From Chromohalobacter canadensis (GTDB lineage Bacteria > Pseudomonadota > Gammaproteobacteria > Pseudomonadales > Halomonadaceae), in assembly GCF_034479555.1 (NCBI RefSeq), contig NZ_CP140151.1:1-64000 (forward strand): a stretch of DNA of 64,000 nt. Reading direction: 5' to 3'. The translations under genes and the position numbers were made by a program. Position 1 is the first letter of the stretch. Each line of letters starts with the position of its first letter. This document shows positions 13,137-22,696 of the stretch, in pieces. A model generated the notes under the pieces. The model had not been told where the DNA came from and did no database searches. It saw only the letters and a list, made by a program, of their open reading frames with translations.

Positions 13137-14642
13137 ATGACCGTGATACGCCAGGATGATGTAATCCAGAGCGTGGCCGATGCTTTGCAGTTTATTTCTT
13201 ACTACCATCCCAAAGACTTCATCGACGCCATGCACGAGGCGTATCTACGTGAGGAGAATCCCGCCGCTCGCGATGCTATCGCTCAGATTCTGATCAACTC
13301 TCGAATGTGTGCCGAGGGTCATCGACCGATCTGTCAGGATACAGGCATCGTGACAGTATTCGTCGAGATTGGTATGAACGTACGCTGGGAAGCCGATATG
13401 AGCCTCGACGACATGATCAACGAGGGTGTCCGCCAGGCGTATAAGCTCCCCGATAATGTCCTGCGTGCCTCGGTATTGTCCGATCCTGATGGCAAGCGTC
13501 AGAATACCGGCGACAACACGCCAGCAGTCATCCATCACAAGCTGGTCCCCGGCGACAAGGTTGAGATCCACGTCGCGGCAAAAGGGGGTGGGAGCGAAGC
13601 CAAGTCCAAGTTTGCGATGCTCAATCCCTCCGACAATGTCGCCGAGTGGGTCTTGGAGCAGTTACCCAAGATGGGAGCGGGGTGGTGCCCGCCGGGCATG
13701 CTCGGCATTGGCATCGGCGGCACCGCTGAAAAGGCCATGGAACTCGCCAAGGAAGCCTTGCTCGATCCCATCGACATTCAGGATCTAAAGGCACGTGGTG
13801 CTGTGAATCGTGCGGAGGAGCTGCGTCTCGAACTCTTCGAGCAAGTCAACCGCACCGGCATCGGTGCGCAAGGGTTGGGTGGACTGACCACCGTGCTCGA
13901 TATCAAGGTCAAAGATTATCCCACCCACGCTGCCAATAAACCGGTCGCTATCATTCCCAACTGCGCAGCTACACGCCACGTTCATTTTACGCTGGATGGC
14001 AGCGGTACAGCGTCACTGCCCGTTCCGACGCTGGAAGACTGGCCGCAAATCACACGTGAAACGGGTGACAACGTCAAGCGAGTGAACCTGGACACAGTCA
14101 CAGCGGAAGAAGCGGCCTCCTGGCAGCCGGGCGATACGCTGCTGCTCAATGGGAAGCTGCTGACTGGCCGCGATGCCGCACACAAGCGCATGGTTGATAT
14201 GCTGTCCAAAGGCGAGCCTCTGCCAGTCGATTTGCGTGGACGCTTCATCTATTACGTAGGGCCTGTCGATCCGGTTGGCGACGAAGTCGTCGGTCCTGCT
14301 GGCCCCACGACTGCGACGCGCATGGATAAGTTCACGCGGACCATGCTCGAGCAGACTGGTCTCCAAGGGATGGTCGGCAAGGCCGAACGGGGACCGATGG
14401 CGATCGAGGCGATCCGCGACAACGGAGCCGTTTACCTGATGGCAGTGGGAGGGGCTGCATACTTGGTGGCCCAAGCGATCAAGAAATCCCGTGTGGTCGC
14501 CTTCGAGGATCTTGGGATGGAGGCGATTTATGAGTTTGACGTCGAAGACATGCCAGTGACCGTCGCCGTCGACAGTCGAGGCGAATCGGTCCACCAGATC
14601 GGTCCGGCGAAATGGAAAGAGATTATCGCCGCGAGTGCCTGA
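13137..14642 (+). CDS. fumA: Fumarate hydratase, class I (Fe-S)
   Basis: 501 aa. Class I fumarases are oxygen-sensitive [4Fe-4S] enzymes that convert fumarate to malate in the citric acid cycle. The N-terminal region has SRMCAEGHRPICQDTG with two candidate cluster cysteines, and a third is near IPNCAATRH. The C-terminal domain starts around residue 330 with VGPVDPVGDEVVGPAGPTTA, giving the fused alpha+beta form. A strong aaggag precedes the start. The gene is monocistronic between terminators. A related fumarase/tartrate dehydratase activity cannot be excluded by eye. Confidence 0.93.
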   Translation: MTVIRQDDVIQSVADALQFISYYHPKDFIDAMHEAYLREENPAARDAIAQILINSRMCAEGHRPICQDTGIVTVFVEIGMNVRWEADMSLDDMINEGVRQAYKLPDNVLRASVLSDPDGKRQNTGDNTPAVIHHKLVPGDKVEIHVAAKGGGSEAKSKFAMLNPSDNVAEWVLEQLPKMGAGWCPPGMLGIGIGGTAEKAMELAKEALLDPIDIQDLKARGAVNRAEELRLELFEQVNRTGIGAQGLGGLTTVLDIKVKDYPTHAANKPVAIIPNCAATRHVHFTLDGSGTASLPVPTLEDWPQITRETGDNVKRVNLDTVTAEEAASWQPGDTLLLNGKLLTGRDAAHKRMVDMLSKGEPLPVDLRGRFIYYVGPVDPVGDEVVGPAGPTTATRMDKFTRTMLEQTGLQGMVGKAERGPMAIEAIRDNGAVYLMAVGGAAYLVAQAIKKSRVVAFEDLGMEAIYEFDVEDMPVTVAVDSRGESVHQIGPAKWKEIIAASA

Positions 14643-14662
14643 TCATGCGATGATCGTTGCCT

Positions 14663-14692
14663 CAGGCCCCGTGCATACGGGGCCTGATTTTT
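14663..14692 (+). terminator. Terminator after fumarase
   Basis: A perfect 10-bp stem caggccccgt/acggggcctg (14663-14672, 14677-14686) with loop gcat, followed by attttt. This is a clear intrinsic terminator 20 nt after the fumarase stop. It argues against starting the next gene upstream of it. Confidence 0.93.
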
Positions 14693-14731
14693 AACCAGCG
14701 AGCGCTTCGAAGGTTTCAGGGAGGAGCCGAC

Positions 14732-16156
14732 ATGACGTCCGGACTGATCGGTATCCTGATCGTCATAATCCATGTGCTTGGCGCGTTGTCCGCCATCATG
14801 GCATTGATGTCGAGTCGCACCTCTCAAGGGGCGGTTGCCTGGATCGTTACGCTTTTGACGTTTCCTTATCTGGCCGTTCCTATCTATTGGGTCTTCGGAC
14901 GCCCACGTTTCTACGGGTATACCTCCGCGCGCGGCGAACGCGACAGCGTACTACGTCAGGTACTATTGCGTTTCAGGCCTCGGCTCGAGCCTTTCTTTTC
15001 CCGTCCCTCGTTTGACACCACGCGGATCCAAGCCGTCGAGCGCTTGGCCATGATGCCCATGAGCACGGGCAATCGCGCTGAACTGCTCATCGATGGGGAA
15101 CAAACCTTCCAGAGCTTACTGGAGGGAATCGATGCCGCACGCGAATATATTCTCGTACAGTTTTTCATTTTCCGTGCCGATGAAATCGGCACTTTGTTCA
15201 AGCAGCACTTGATGCGTCGGGCAGAACAGGGAGTGCGAGTGTGCCTGCTCTACGACGAAATCGGCAGCCGCAGTTTACCGAATGACTACTTGCACGAGTT
15301 ATCGCAAGCGGGCATTGAGGTAACGGCCTTCAACTCATCGCGCGGTTGGCGGCACCGTTTCCAGATCAACTTCCGCAACCACCGCAAGATCGTGGTCGTC
15401 GACGGGCGTGAGGGCTGGACCGGCGGCTTCAATGTAGCCGATGAATATCTAGGGAGAGTGGCGCGATATGGTCCCTGGCGCGATACCCATCTCAAGCTCA
15501 CCGGGCCAAGCGTGATGGGGTTGCAGGAAGCTTTCTGGGAGGACTGGTACTGGGCCACTGAAGAGATATTGTCCCTGAACTGGGAACCATCGATCACCTG
15601 CGATGAGTGTCAGCACGTGGTGATCGTGCCCTCCGGGCCGGCTGATAACTGCGAGACGGCAAGCCTGCTGATTCAACATGTCATTCACGGGGCCCATGAA
15701 CGACTGTGGGTGACCAGCCCGTACTTCGTCCCGGATCAGGGAGTGCAAGATGCCTTGAAGCTTGCCGCATTGCGTGGTGTCGATGTACGCGTGATGATCC
15801 CCGAGCGCCCCGACCACTTGCTAGTCTTCCTCTCGGCTTTTTCCTTCTTGCCCGAGATGATTCGTCACGGTGTGCGTATTTTTCGCTACCAGCCGGGGTT
15901 CCTGCACCAGAAAGTCGTCCTGGTCGACGACGAGACGGCGCTGGTCGGATCGGTCAATCTTGATAACCGATCGTTTCGACTCAATTTCGAGATTACCGCG
16001 TATGTCCCCGATGCGACGTTTGCCGGTCAGGTCGAGGACATGCTACGCCGGGATTTTGCGGCATGCCGCGAGGTATCGTTGGACGAACTCAACAACCGCC
16101 CCATCTGGCGTAAACTCATCTCCCGCGCGGCGTATCTGCTCGCGCCCATACAATGA
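14732..16156 (+). CDS. cls: Cardiolipin synthase
   Basis: 474 aa. Joins two phosphatidylglycerol molecules to make cardiolipin in the inner membrane. Two N-terminal membrane segments (residues about 3-25 and 33-55) are followed by two phospholipase D motifs, HRKIVVVD...GGFN and HQKVVLVD...GSVN, both with the HxKx4D core intact. ATG 14732 follows gggaggag; a longer in-frame start at 14657 would overlap the fumarase terminator. Cardiolipin often rises with salinity in halophiles, though nothing here shows regulation. Confidence 0.95.
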   Translation: MTSGLIGILIVIIHVLGALSAIMALMSSRTSQGAVAWIVTLLTFPYLAVPIYWVFGRPRFYGYTSARGERDSVLRQVLLRFRPRLEPFFSRPSFDTTRIQAVERLAMMPMSTGNRAELLIDGEQTFQSLLEGIDAAREYILVQFFIFRADEIGTLFKQHLMRRAEQGVRVCLLYDEIGSRSLPNDYLHELSQAGIEVTAFNSSRGWRHRFQINFRNHRKIVVVDGREGWTGGFNVADEYLGRVARYGPWRDTHLKLTGPSVMGLQEAFWEDWYWATEEILSLNWEPSITCDECQHVVIVPSGPADNCETASLLIQHVIHGAHERLWVTSPYFVPDQGVQDALKLAALRGVDVRVMIPERPDHLLVFLSAFSFLPEMIRHGVRIFRYQPGFLHQKVVLVDDETALVGSVNLDNRSFRLNFEITAYVPDATFAGQVEDMLRRDFAACREVSLDELNNRPIWRKLISRAAYLLAPIQ

Positions 16157-16234
16157 CAATCGTGGCGTGTGGTGACACAGCGTCCATATGTTTGCGGCTG
16201 TCGTACATTTACTGCGTGACCACCAGGAGTGCCG

Positions 16235-17152
16235 GTGAATCTTGAAACCAAGTGGCTCGAAGATTTCGTTGCCCTCGCCAATACACGCAGTTTTTCCGCT
16301 TCAGCGAGGCAACGGCACGTCACCCAGCCTGCTTTCAGCCGACGTATCCGCTCCCTGGAACAAGCCGTGGGTGCCACCTTGGTCGACCGTTCCACGACCC
16401 CTATCGGGCTGACACCGGAAGGGCAGTTGTTCCTGGTCACGGCACGCAGCATGGTCGAGCAGTTGAGCGAATGCCTCGCCCATTTGCGCGGCCTGTCGAT
16501 GGCCAACGAAGCGCTCGATATTGTCGCCGCGCACTCGCTGGCGTTGACGTTTTTCCCGCGTTGGATTTCACGCTTGCAAAAAGGTGTGGGTGAACTTCCG
16601 ACGCGGCTGGTGGCCATGAACGTCGGGGATGCCATTCATGTGTTGCGCGAAGGCAACTGCGACCTGATGCTGGCGTACTATGATCCCTATGCCAGCATGC
16701 AGCTCGACGGCGAAGCCTTTCCTTCATTTTCCATCGGTCAGGTGAAAATGCTGCCGGTTTGCGTGCCCAACGCCGACGGCACTCCAAGCTTTGCGCTGGA
16801 CGACGAGGAGGGCATCCCGTTTCTCGCCTATACCCAAGGCGCCTTTCTGGGACGTAGCGTACGTATGCTGCTCAAGAACGACCCGCTACGCATGCGCCTC
16901 AAGACCGTCTATGAGACTGCCATGGCGGAAGGCCTCAAGGGCATGGCCCTGCAAGGGGTCGGCATGGCGTGGATTCCCGATTTCTGCATACGCGAAGAAC
17001 TCGCCGCAGGGCGCTTGGTCCGTGCGGGAGACCCGCAATGGGATATTCCCCTAGAGATTCGCCTGTACCGGTGTTCATTGGTGCACAAACCCGGCGTCGA
17101 GAAGCTCTGGCGACAGATGATGAAGTTGCCGCGCGATTTTTTGCAGGCATGA
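16235..17152 (+). CDS. LysR-type regulator, HypT/YjiE-like
   Basis: 305 aa. The N-terminal winged helix (WLEDFVALANTRSFSASA, then VTQPAFSRRIRSLEQAVG) is followed by an effector-binding domain. The opening resembles my memory of E. coli HypT (YjiE), a hypochlorite-responsive activator, but this is family-level only. GTG 16235 is chosen because aggag lies five bases before it; GTG 16229 overlaps the site. It is read in the same direction as cls and converges with nadM. Target genes are unknown. Confidence 0.85.
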   Translation: MNLETKWLEDFVALANTRSFSASARQRHVTQPAFSRRIRSLEQAVGATLVDRSTTPIGLTPEGQLFLVTARSMVEQLSECLAHLRGLSMANEALDIVAAHSLALTFFPRWISRLQKGVGELPTRLVAMNVGDAIHVLREGNCDLMLAYYDPYASMQLDGEAFPSFSIGQVKMLPVCVPNADGTPSFALDDEEGIPFLAYTQGAFLGRSVRMLLKNDPLRMRLKTVYETAMAEGLKGMALQGVGMAWIPDFCIREELAAGRLVRAGDPQWDIPLEIRLYRCSLVHKPGVEKLWRQMMKLPRDFLQA

Positions 17153-17171
17153 ACATTGGCAACAAGCCTCA

Positions 17172-18275
17172 TCATGGCGTGGCCATGCCGGCCGGCAAAC
17201 CCAGAAAGTTCTGAATGATGAAGAAATGGTCCTCGAACAACGCCTCGGGGTCGAGGTCGGCCAACGCCACCCAGTGGGCTTGCTCGCCACTGCGCGAAGG
17301 CTTGAGCCGGGGGAGTTGCTGTTCGGGCCGCAGGGCAAAATAGAAAGCCTGCGCCAAGGTACGCCCGCGCCAACTGCGGTGGGGGTCATCGAACAAGCGC
17401 TGGCCACGTAGCGAACCTTTGAGCACGGCTTCGGGAATCTTTAGGCGCACCCGCTCACGCAGCTCGCGCAAGCAGGCATCCAGCAAGCGCTCCTGGGGTT
17501 GAATGAAGCCTCCCGGCAAGGCGAGCAGCCCCTTTCCGGGCGCTGCTCGCCGCTCGACCAGCAGCACATGCCCGGATTGCACCACGACAGCATCGACGGT
17601 CACGAACACCGGCGGATAGGGCGCCTGGGCCCAGGCCTCACGATACTGATCGAGCAGATGCTGCTCTTCCCACAATTGCGCGCATTCGGGCGTTTCGAGA
17701 AAGCGCCGCAGCACATCGCGGACCGGCGCCGACAGGCCGCTGCTTTCCTCGCGCGCCAAATAATCGCCTGCCAATGCCGGCTGACCGAACAACGCCTCTC
17801 GAATGCGACTGGCCGAGACATCGCTGACCAGAGGGACGCTGACCGACTCCCACTGCGGAAACAGCGTGAGATAATAGCTTGACTGACCGCGACTGGCACC
17901 GATCAAGCCGATTCGGGGTAACCGGCCATGCTGGGGGACGACTACATCGCGCACCCGGCGCTGTACATCACGTACCCAGACATCATCGTTGTAGAGCGCA
18001 TCCAGTAACGGCGTGATTTCGAGTCGTGCGTTGTCATCGGCGTCGAAGCACTCACGCAGCATGTCTCGACGCTCCTCGAAGCGCCAGGGGTTGCGCAGTG
18101 AACGGGCCTGCCAGGCGGACCCTACCATGACGATCACCTGCCGTGCCTGCTGCAATGCCTCGCGTATGACAGTGATATGCCCCCGATGGGGTGGCTGGAA
18201 ACGCCCGATGAAAACCAGGCAATCGAAGGCATAGGGTGTATCGGAGGAGGGCAAGGACGTGGTGGCGTTGGACAT
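17172..18275 (-). CDS. Bifunctional NMN adenylyltransferase / Nudix hydrolase
   Basis: 367 aa. The N-terminal half is a NadM-type nucleotidyltransferase with the HxGH motif in FQPPHRGH (residues about 27-34) and a late SASRIRE motif, making NAD from NMN and ATP. The C-terminal half is a Nudix domain expected to cleave ADP-ribose. The Nudix box starts at GFIQPQE and continues RELRERVRL, so one glutamate of the REUxEE signature is arginine. Start 18275 has ggag upstream. Divergent from yihY. Confidence 0.9.
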   Translation of the reverse strand: MSNATTSLPSSDTPYAFDCLVFIGRFQPPHRGHITVIREALQQARQVIVMVGSAWQARSLRNPWRFEERRDMLRECFDADDNARLEITPLLDALYNDDVWVRDVQRRVRDVVVPQHGRLPRIGLIGASRGQSSYYLTLFPQWESVSVPLVSDVSASRIREALFGQPALAGDYLAREESSGLSAPVRDVLRRFLETPECAQLWEEQHLLDQYREAWAQAPYPPVFVTVDAVVVQSGHVLLVERRAAPGKGLLALPGGFIQPQERLLDACLRELRERVRLKIPEAVLKGSLRGQRLFDDPHRSWRGRTLAQAFYFALRPEQQLPRLKPSRSGEQAHWVALADLDPEALFEDHFFIIQNFLGLPAGMATP

Positions 18276-18415
18276 GAAAGCTCCATCAGCAGGGCCGAGC
18301 CATTATGAGCAGCCAGTCGGGCCTCTGCAATATAAGCAGTGGTCGGGGCATCTGCGCTATCCTGAGACCAAGCTACGTTGTGCCCGCCACTTATCATTTC
18401 CGACAAGGAGCGTCC

Positions 18416-19375
18416 GTGATCAATCTTTCGCCGCGTTATTGGTACCGAATCGTCGTCAATGCCGCGACCTTATGGCATGAGCACAATGCGTTCAGCTTCG
18501 CGGGCTCTCTGGCGTTTTACACCCTGTTTTCACTGGCGCCGACGATCATTATCGCCGTCACCGTGATTGGGCTGGTATTGGGAGAAGACGCCGCGCAAGG
18601 CCAGATCGTGGCGCAACTGCAGGACACCATGGGTCAAGACGCCGCCACCGCGATTCAGCAAGCGGTAGCGCAGTCCCGCATCGAAAGCTCCGGCATCTTG
18701 CCGACGTTGCTCGGCATCGGCGCACTGGTAATCGGCGCCACGACTGTCTTCGCGCAGATGCAATTCTCCCTCAATACGCTCTGGGGCGTAACGGCGCGTC
18801 CCGATCGCAACGGGCTTTGGTTGTTCATCAAGAAACGCCTGCTGTCGCTGACCGTCGTACTGGCGGTGGGTTTTATCCTCATGGTGTCGTTGGTGCTGAG
18901 CGTGATGCTGCGCACCTTTTTCAGGTATGCAAGCGACTGGCTGCCGGGTGTCAACGCGCTCCTGGGGAGCGCCGAGTTCTTGGTCTCACTGGCGGTGATT
19001 GCGCTTTTTTTCGCCTCTATTTTCAAGGTGTTGCCGGATGTCCTGGTGAGCTGGCGAGATGTTATGGTCGGCGCGATCGTGACGGCGGTACTGTTTGCGA
19101 TCGGACGCTACGCCATCGCTGCATATCTAGCCTATACCGCCACGGCGTCGACATACGGCGCGGCAGGGTCGGTCGTTCTGGTGTTGCTATGGGTTTACTA
19201 CAGTTCGCTGATTTTGCTGTATGGCGCCGCTTTTACCCGCACCCATCTCGAAGCGCGTGGTAAGCGTATCGTACCTCGCAACTCCGCCGTCTCGGTCAAA
19301 CGCGAATTCGTGGATTCGCCAAAATATGCCGAGACTCAAGCGACGCCCGCAAGCAAAGGAGAGGGCCATGCATGA
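18416..19375 (+). CDS. YihY/BrkB family inner-membrane protein
   Basis: 319 aa with about six hydrophobic membrane segments and the family signature SFAGSLAFYTLFSLAPT near residue 27. Once called ribonuclease BN; the actual role of the family is unresolved. GTG 18416 follows aaggag at good spacing, whereas an upstream in-frame ATG at 18305 would add 37 unlike residues. The last 8 bp overlap the acylphosphatase gene, so the two are translationally coupled. Confidence 0.9.
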   Translation: MINLSPRYWYRIVVNAATLWHEHNAFSFAGSLAFYTLFSLAPTIIIAVTVIGLVLGEDAAQGQIVAQLQDTMGQDAATAIQQAVAQSRIESSGILPTLLGIGALVIGATTVFAQMQFSLNTLWGVTARPDRNGLWLFIKKRLLSLTVVLAVGFILMVSLVLSVMLRTFFRYASDWLPGVNALLGSAEFLVSLAVIALFFASIFKVLPDVLVSWRDVMVGAIVTAVLFAIGRYAIAAYLAYTATASTYGAAGSVVLVLLWVYYSSLILLYGAAFTRTHLEARGKRIVPRNSAVSVKREFVDSPKYAETQATPASKGEGHA

Positions 19376-19640
19376 ATATTGTCTCAAGGCCTGGATCACC
19401 GGGCGCGTGCAAGGCGTCGGATTTCGCGCCGCATCACGCGATCAAGCGTTAAGGGAAGGACTCACGGGGCATGCCAGGAACCTCGGCGACGGCCGCGTCG
19501 AAGTGCTGCTATGCGGTGAGCGGGTGGCCGTCGACCGTGTCGTGCGCTGGTTGTGGCAAGGGCCACCGTCGTCGCGCGTTACTCATGTCGAGTGCGAAAA
19601 GGTCGATGTCACGCCCCCGAGTGCCTTCGAACTCGGGTGA
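19368..19640 (+). CDS. Acylphosphatase
   Basis: 90 aa, the family's usual size. Hydrolyses carboxyl-phosphate bonds of acyl phosphates. The phosphate-binding loop GRVQGVGFR (residues 12-20), with its catalytic arginine, and the catalytic asparagine in HARNLGDG are both present. The start overlaps the yihY stop by 8 bp with aaaggaga upstream. Confidence 0.93.
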   Translation: MHEYCLKAWITGRVQGVGFRAASRDQALREGLTGHARNLGDGRVEVLLCGERVAVDRVVRWLWQGPPSSRVTHVECEKVDVTPPSAFELG

Positions 19641-19683
19641 AACTGCCTCTGAACCGTCCCGGTGCGGGCCGGCAAGGTGAGGG

Positions 19684-19699
19684 CCACTGACCTCAGTGG
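19684..19699. terminator. Short hairpin between convergent genes
   Basis: ccactga/tcagtgg (7-bp arms, 2-nt centre) overlaps the stop codon of the leftward nucleoside hydrolase. It could act as a weak two-way terminator. No T-tract. Confidence 0.35.
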
Positions 19700-20637
19700 G
19701 TCAATGTCTCGACGATCCAGTCCACGACGGCCTCACCGTCAGCGTTCATGCACACATCGACGAGTGGTGTGCGTGCCCAGCGTGGGTCGATGAAGGTGCG
19801 CTCTTGTGACGCAAACAGCGTCTGTCCCTCGGCATCGCCCTCGGTGACGACATTCAAGTGCCCGCGTGCGGTCGTGAAGAGTTCCGGACGCATCAACCAC
19901 GCCAAGGCACAACTGTCGTGTGGACAACAGCCGTCGATATCCAGCGCGGTACGGTAGAACGCGCGATAAAACGCATAGCTGCCCGCCAATACGTCGCCCA
20001 GCTTGCCTTGGGCCGCGGCGATCTTGTCCATCTGCGCGGGGCCCAGCACACAGCGATGCGTGGCATCGAGCCCCACCAAGGTCAATGGCCAGCCCGCCGT
20101 CAAGACACGTGCGGCGGCATGCGGGTCATTGAAGATATTGGCCTCGGCGACGGGCGTGACGTTACCTCCCTCGCGAATCGACCCACCCATGACGACGACC
20201 TGTTTGACGCGATCGACGATGCCCGGGTCGAGCTGCAGCGCGGCGGCTAGATTGCCCAGCGGGCCCACGGCAACCAGAGTGATCTCGCCGGGGCGGGCAT
20301 TGACCTGTTCGACGATGAACTGTGGCGCACTGATTGTCTCGGCGCGATGGCTGGGAGCAGGCAAGGGATGGTTGCCCAGCCCGTTGTCACCGTGGATATG
20401 CGCCGGCGCCGGATGCTTGAGCTTGACCAGGGGCGCCGCCGCGCCTTGTGCGACGGGGATGCGCTGATCGGCGAGCTCGGCGAGCAGCAGCGCATTGGTA
20501 GTGGCCGTATCGATATCGACATTGCCGTAGGTCGTAGTCATGCCGAGAAGCTCGATCTCGGGGTGTGCCAGGGCGATGGCGATGGCTTGGGCGTCGTCTA
20601 CGCCAGGGTCGGTATCGAAAATCAGAGGTGTGGTCAT
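19693..20637 (-). CDS. Inosine-uridine preferring nucleoside hydrolase
   Basis: 314 aa. Cleaves the N-glycosidic bond of ribonucleosides to base and ribose. The calcium-binding DTDPGVDD (residues 8-15), VAVGPLGNLA near 125, VVVMGG near 150 and PHDSCA near 242 match the family. Aggatt precedes the start. It lies 53 nt after the ribokinase gene in the same direction; together they would release and phosphorylate ribose. No nucleoside transporter is adjacent. Confidence 0.92.
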   Translation of the reverse strand: MTTPLIFDTDPGVDDAQAIAIALAHPEIELLGMTTTYGNVDIDTATTNALLLAELADQRIPVAQGAAAPLVKLKHPAPAHIHGDNGLGNHPLPAPSHRAETISAPQFIVEQVNARPGEITLVAVGPLGNLAAALQLDPGIVDRVKQVVVMGGSIREGGNVTPVAEANIFNDPHAAARVLTAGWPLTLVGLDATHRCVLGPAQMDKIAAAQGKLGDVLAGSYAFYRAFYRTALDIDGCCPHDSCALAWLMRPELFTTARGHLNVVTEGDAEGQTLFASQERTFIDPRWARTPLVDVCMNADGEAVVDWIVETLTH

Positions 20638-20690
20638 GAGAATCCTGTGTCAAATAACGGTCAAGTAACCAGCAAACGTGCCGCAAGGAA

Positions 20691-21611
20691 TCAGTGGCGC
20701 AAGATATCGCGTGCTGGCCAGTCACGGGAGGTCGCCGCAACCTCGCTGGCAAGCGGGATGCTTGGCGCCGCGCCGCTTTTTTGAACGCACAAGGCCGCGG
20801 CTGTGCTCGCTTCATTCAGGCAGGTTTCGATGGGGGCATTCCGTTGCCGCGCAGCCATGAAGTAACCGATGAAGGTATCGCCGGCCGCGGTCGTATCCAC
20901 GGCTTCAACAGGGAACGCAGGCAGCTCGAGACGCTGCTCGCCAAACTGATAACGCACGCCATCACGCCCCAGCGTCAACACCAGTTCGACCTCAGGCAGC
21001 CGTTGATAGAGGACATCCATGAGTTCGGCGACCCCGGCATGCTCGTCAAGCCCCGCCAGCGCTGCGGCTTCGCCACGATTGAGGAACAGTATCTGGCACA
21101 ATTCGAGCGGCAACGCATGCACATTTTCCCCTAGGGGCGCAGGGTTGAAAGCGATCTGCATGCCATGGCGCGCGGCAAGCGTCATGACGCTCTCGAGCGC
21201 ATTGCATTCGTTTTGCAACAAAAGCCAATCATCAGGACTCACCGAAGTCATCAAGGCGTCGAGGTGACGCTCGCTGAAACCGTGATTGGCCCCGGGACTA
21301 AGGATGATGGCGTTCTCGGCGTGATCGTCGACCTGAATGATGGCATGCCCGCTGGCCTCGGCGGTGAGTTCGATCAGGGATGTATTGACGCCCGCCTGGG
21401 TCAAGATTTCCAGCACCCAGCGATCGTTCTGCGATACACGCCCCCAATGCGTCACGTCACCGCCTGCACGGGCCATGGCCAATGACTGGTTGGCGCCTTT
21501 GCCGCCTAGTACCTGGGTAAAGCTCTGGCTGGACAATGTCTCGCCGGGACGCACCAGATGGCTGACACGGTAGACGTAATCGATATTGATGGAACCGTAA
21601 TTATAAAGCAT
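20691..21611 (-). CDS. rbsK: Ribokinase (PfkB family)
   Basis: 306 aa. Phosphorylates ribose at O5. PfkB signatures are present: GGKGANQSLAMARAG near residue 37 and DTTAAGDTFIGYF near 240, containing the catalytic aspartate. It begins unusually abruptly with YNYGSINIDYVYRV, as ribokinase relatives do. Ggag precedes ATG 21611. Second gene of the leftward cluster, 28 nt after the dehydrogenase gene. Another sugar or nucleoside substrate is possible. Confidence 0.85.
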   Translation of the reverse strand: MLYNYGSINIDYVYRVSHLVRPGETLSSQSFTQVLGGKGANQSLAMARAGGDVTHWGRVSQNDRWVLEILTQAGVNTSLIELTAEASGHAIIQVDDHAENAIILSPGANHGFSERHLDALMTSVSPDDWLLLQNECNALESVMTLAARHGMQIAFNPAPLGENVHALPLELCQILFLNRGEAAALAGLDEHAGVAELMDVLYQRLPEVELVLTLGRDGVRYQFGEQRLELPAFPVEAVDTTAAGDTFIGYFMAARQRNAPIETCLNEASTAAALCVQKSGAAPSIPLASEVAATSRDWPARDILRH

Positions 21612-21639
21612 GCGAGCTCCCGGCTTTAAGGCTCATGTA

Positions 21640-22581
21640 TTAAGCGCGCGAAGCGAGCCATTGATGCAGGTTGTCACACGTCAGGCTGACGACATTGGCG
21701 CGAGCTTCCGGCGAGATCCAAGCACTGTGCGGCGTGACGATGAGGTTGAGTGCCTCATCCATGGCTTCGATGAGCGCATGACCTTGACGCGGCGGCTCTT
21801 CAGGCAGGCTATCGACGCCGAGCCCGCCAATCGACCCTCCTCGAAGCGCGTCCAACGCTGCCTTTTCATCTATGATACCGCCCCGTGCACAATTGATCAG
21901 CAAGGCACCGGGTTTGAAACGGGTCAGCATCTCGGCGTCGACGAGATGCCGTGTCTGATCGGTCAGCGGGCAGTGTAGGCTCAAGACATCGAGTTCACCC
22001 GCCAGTGACGCGAGGGAAGGGCGCGAGTCCTGCGCTTCGTTGCCAGGGCGCGCGGCAAAGGTGACGCGCATGCCGAAGGCCTCGGCCAAGCGCGACACGG
22101 CGCGACCGAGTTCGCCATGGCCGACGATGACGAGATGCTTGTCGGCCAATTGCAGAGTGCGGTGGTCGAGCAAGCAGAACAATGCACTTTCGTTCCAGCG
22201 GCCGGCGGCGACATCGCGCATGTAAAGCGGCAGGCGATTGGCGAGGGCAAGCATCAACATCAGAGTATGTTGCGCCACGCTCGCCGTGCCGTACGCAGAG
22301 ACGTTACGCACCTCGATGCCGCGATCGCGGGCGGCTTCCATGTCGATATTGTTGGTACCCGTCGCCAATACGCAGATCAATTTTAGATCGGGCAGGGACG
22401 CTAGCAGGTCACCGTCCAGCACCACCTTGTTGGTAATCGCGATGTCCGCGTTGCCGAGACGCTCCTGACGTTTCTCGACAGCGGTATGCGCATGGACTTC
22501 AAGATGATCGACTGCCGCGTGCAACGGTGAGAGATCAATATCATCGCCAAGGCTGGCGGCGTCGAGAATCACGGCTTTCAT
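21640..22581 (-). CDS. D-2-hydroxyacid dehydrogenase (glycerate dehydrogenase-like)
   Basis: 313 aa. NAD(P)-dependent, with a dinucleotide-binding loop GHGELGRAV near residue 150 and the catalytic Arg-Glu-His set in NCARGG, SLPEEPP and TPHSAW. Closest by eye to HprA-type hydroxypyruvate/glycerate reductases. ATG 22581 follows aagga; an earlier in-frame start at 22638 would add 19 residues. First gene of the leftward set with ribokinase and nucleoside hydrolase; the biochemical link to ribose salvage is not obvious. Confidence 0.85.
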   Translation of the reverse strand: MKAVILDAASLGDDIDLSPLHAAVDHLEVHAHTAVEKRQERLGNADIAITNKVVLDGDLLASLPDLKLICVLATGTNNIDMEAARDRGIEVRNVSAYGTASVAQHTLMLMLALANRLPLYMRDVAAGRWNESALFCLLDHRTLQLADKHLVIVGHGELGRAVSRLAEAFGMRVTFAARPGNEAQDSRPSLASLAGELDVLSLHCPLTDQTRHLVDAEMLTRFKPGALLINCARGGIIDEKAALDALRGGSIGGLGVDSLPEEPPRQGHALIEAMDEALNLIVTPHSAWISPEARANVVSLTCDNLHQWLASRA

Positions 22582-22665
22582 GCGACATCCTTTTTCTTTT
22601 AACAACGAAGTGAAGTGAGTCTGGCATCGTGGCAGCAAACTGCATGATATCGAGCCCGGATACGC

Positions 22666-22696
22666 TTGCCCGCTGGGTGGCGCAACGCGCTATAAT
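22666..22696 (+). promoter_or_regulatory. Putative promoter for fmdB-aspS
   Basis: A perfect TATAAT (22691-22696) has a partial -35 TTGCCC (22666-22671) at 19 nt, longer than ideal. It lies about 105 nt before the fmdB-like start. Confidence 0.5.
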
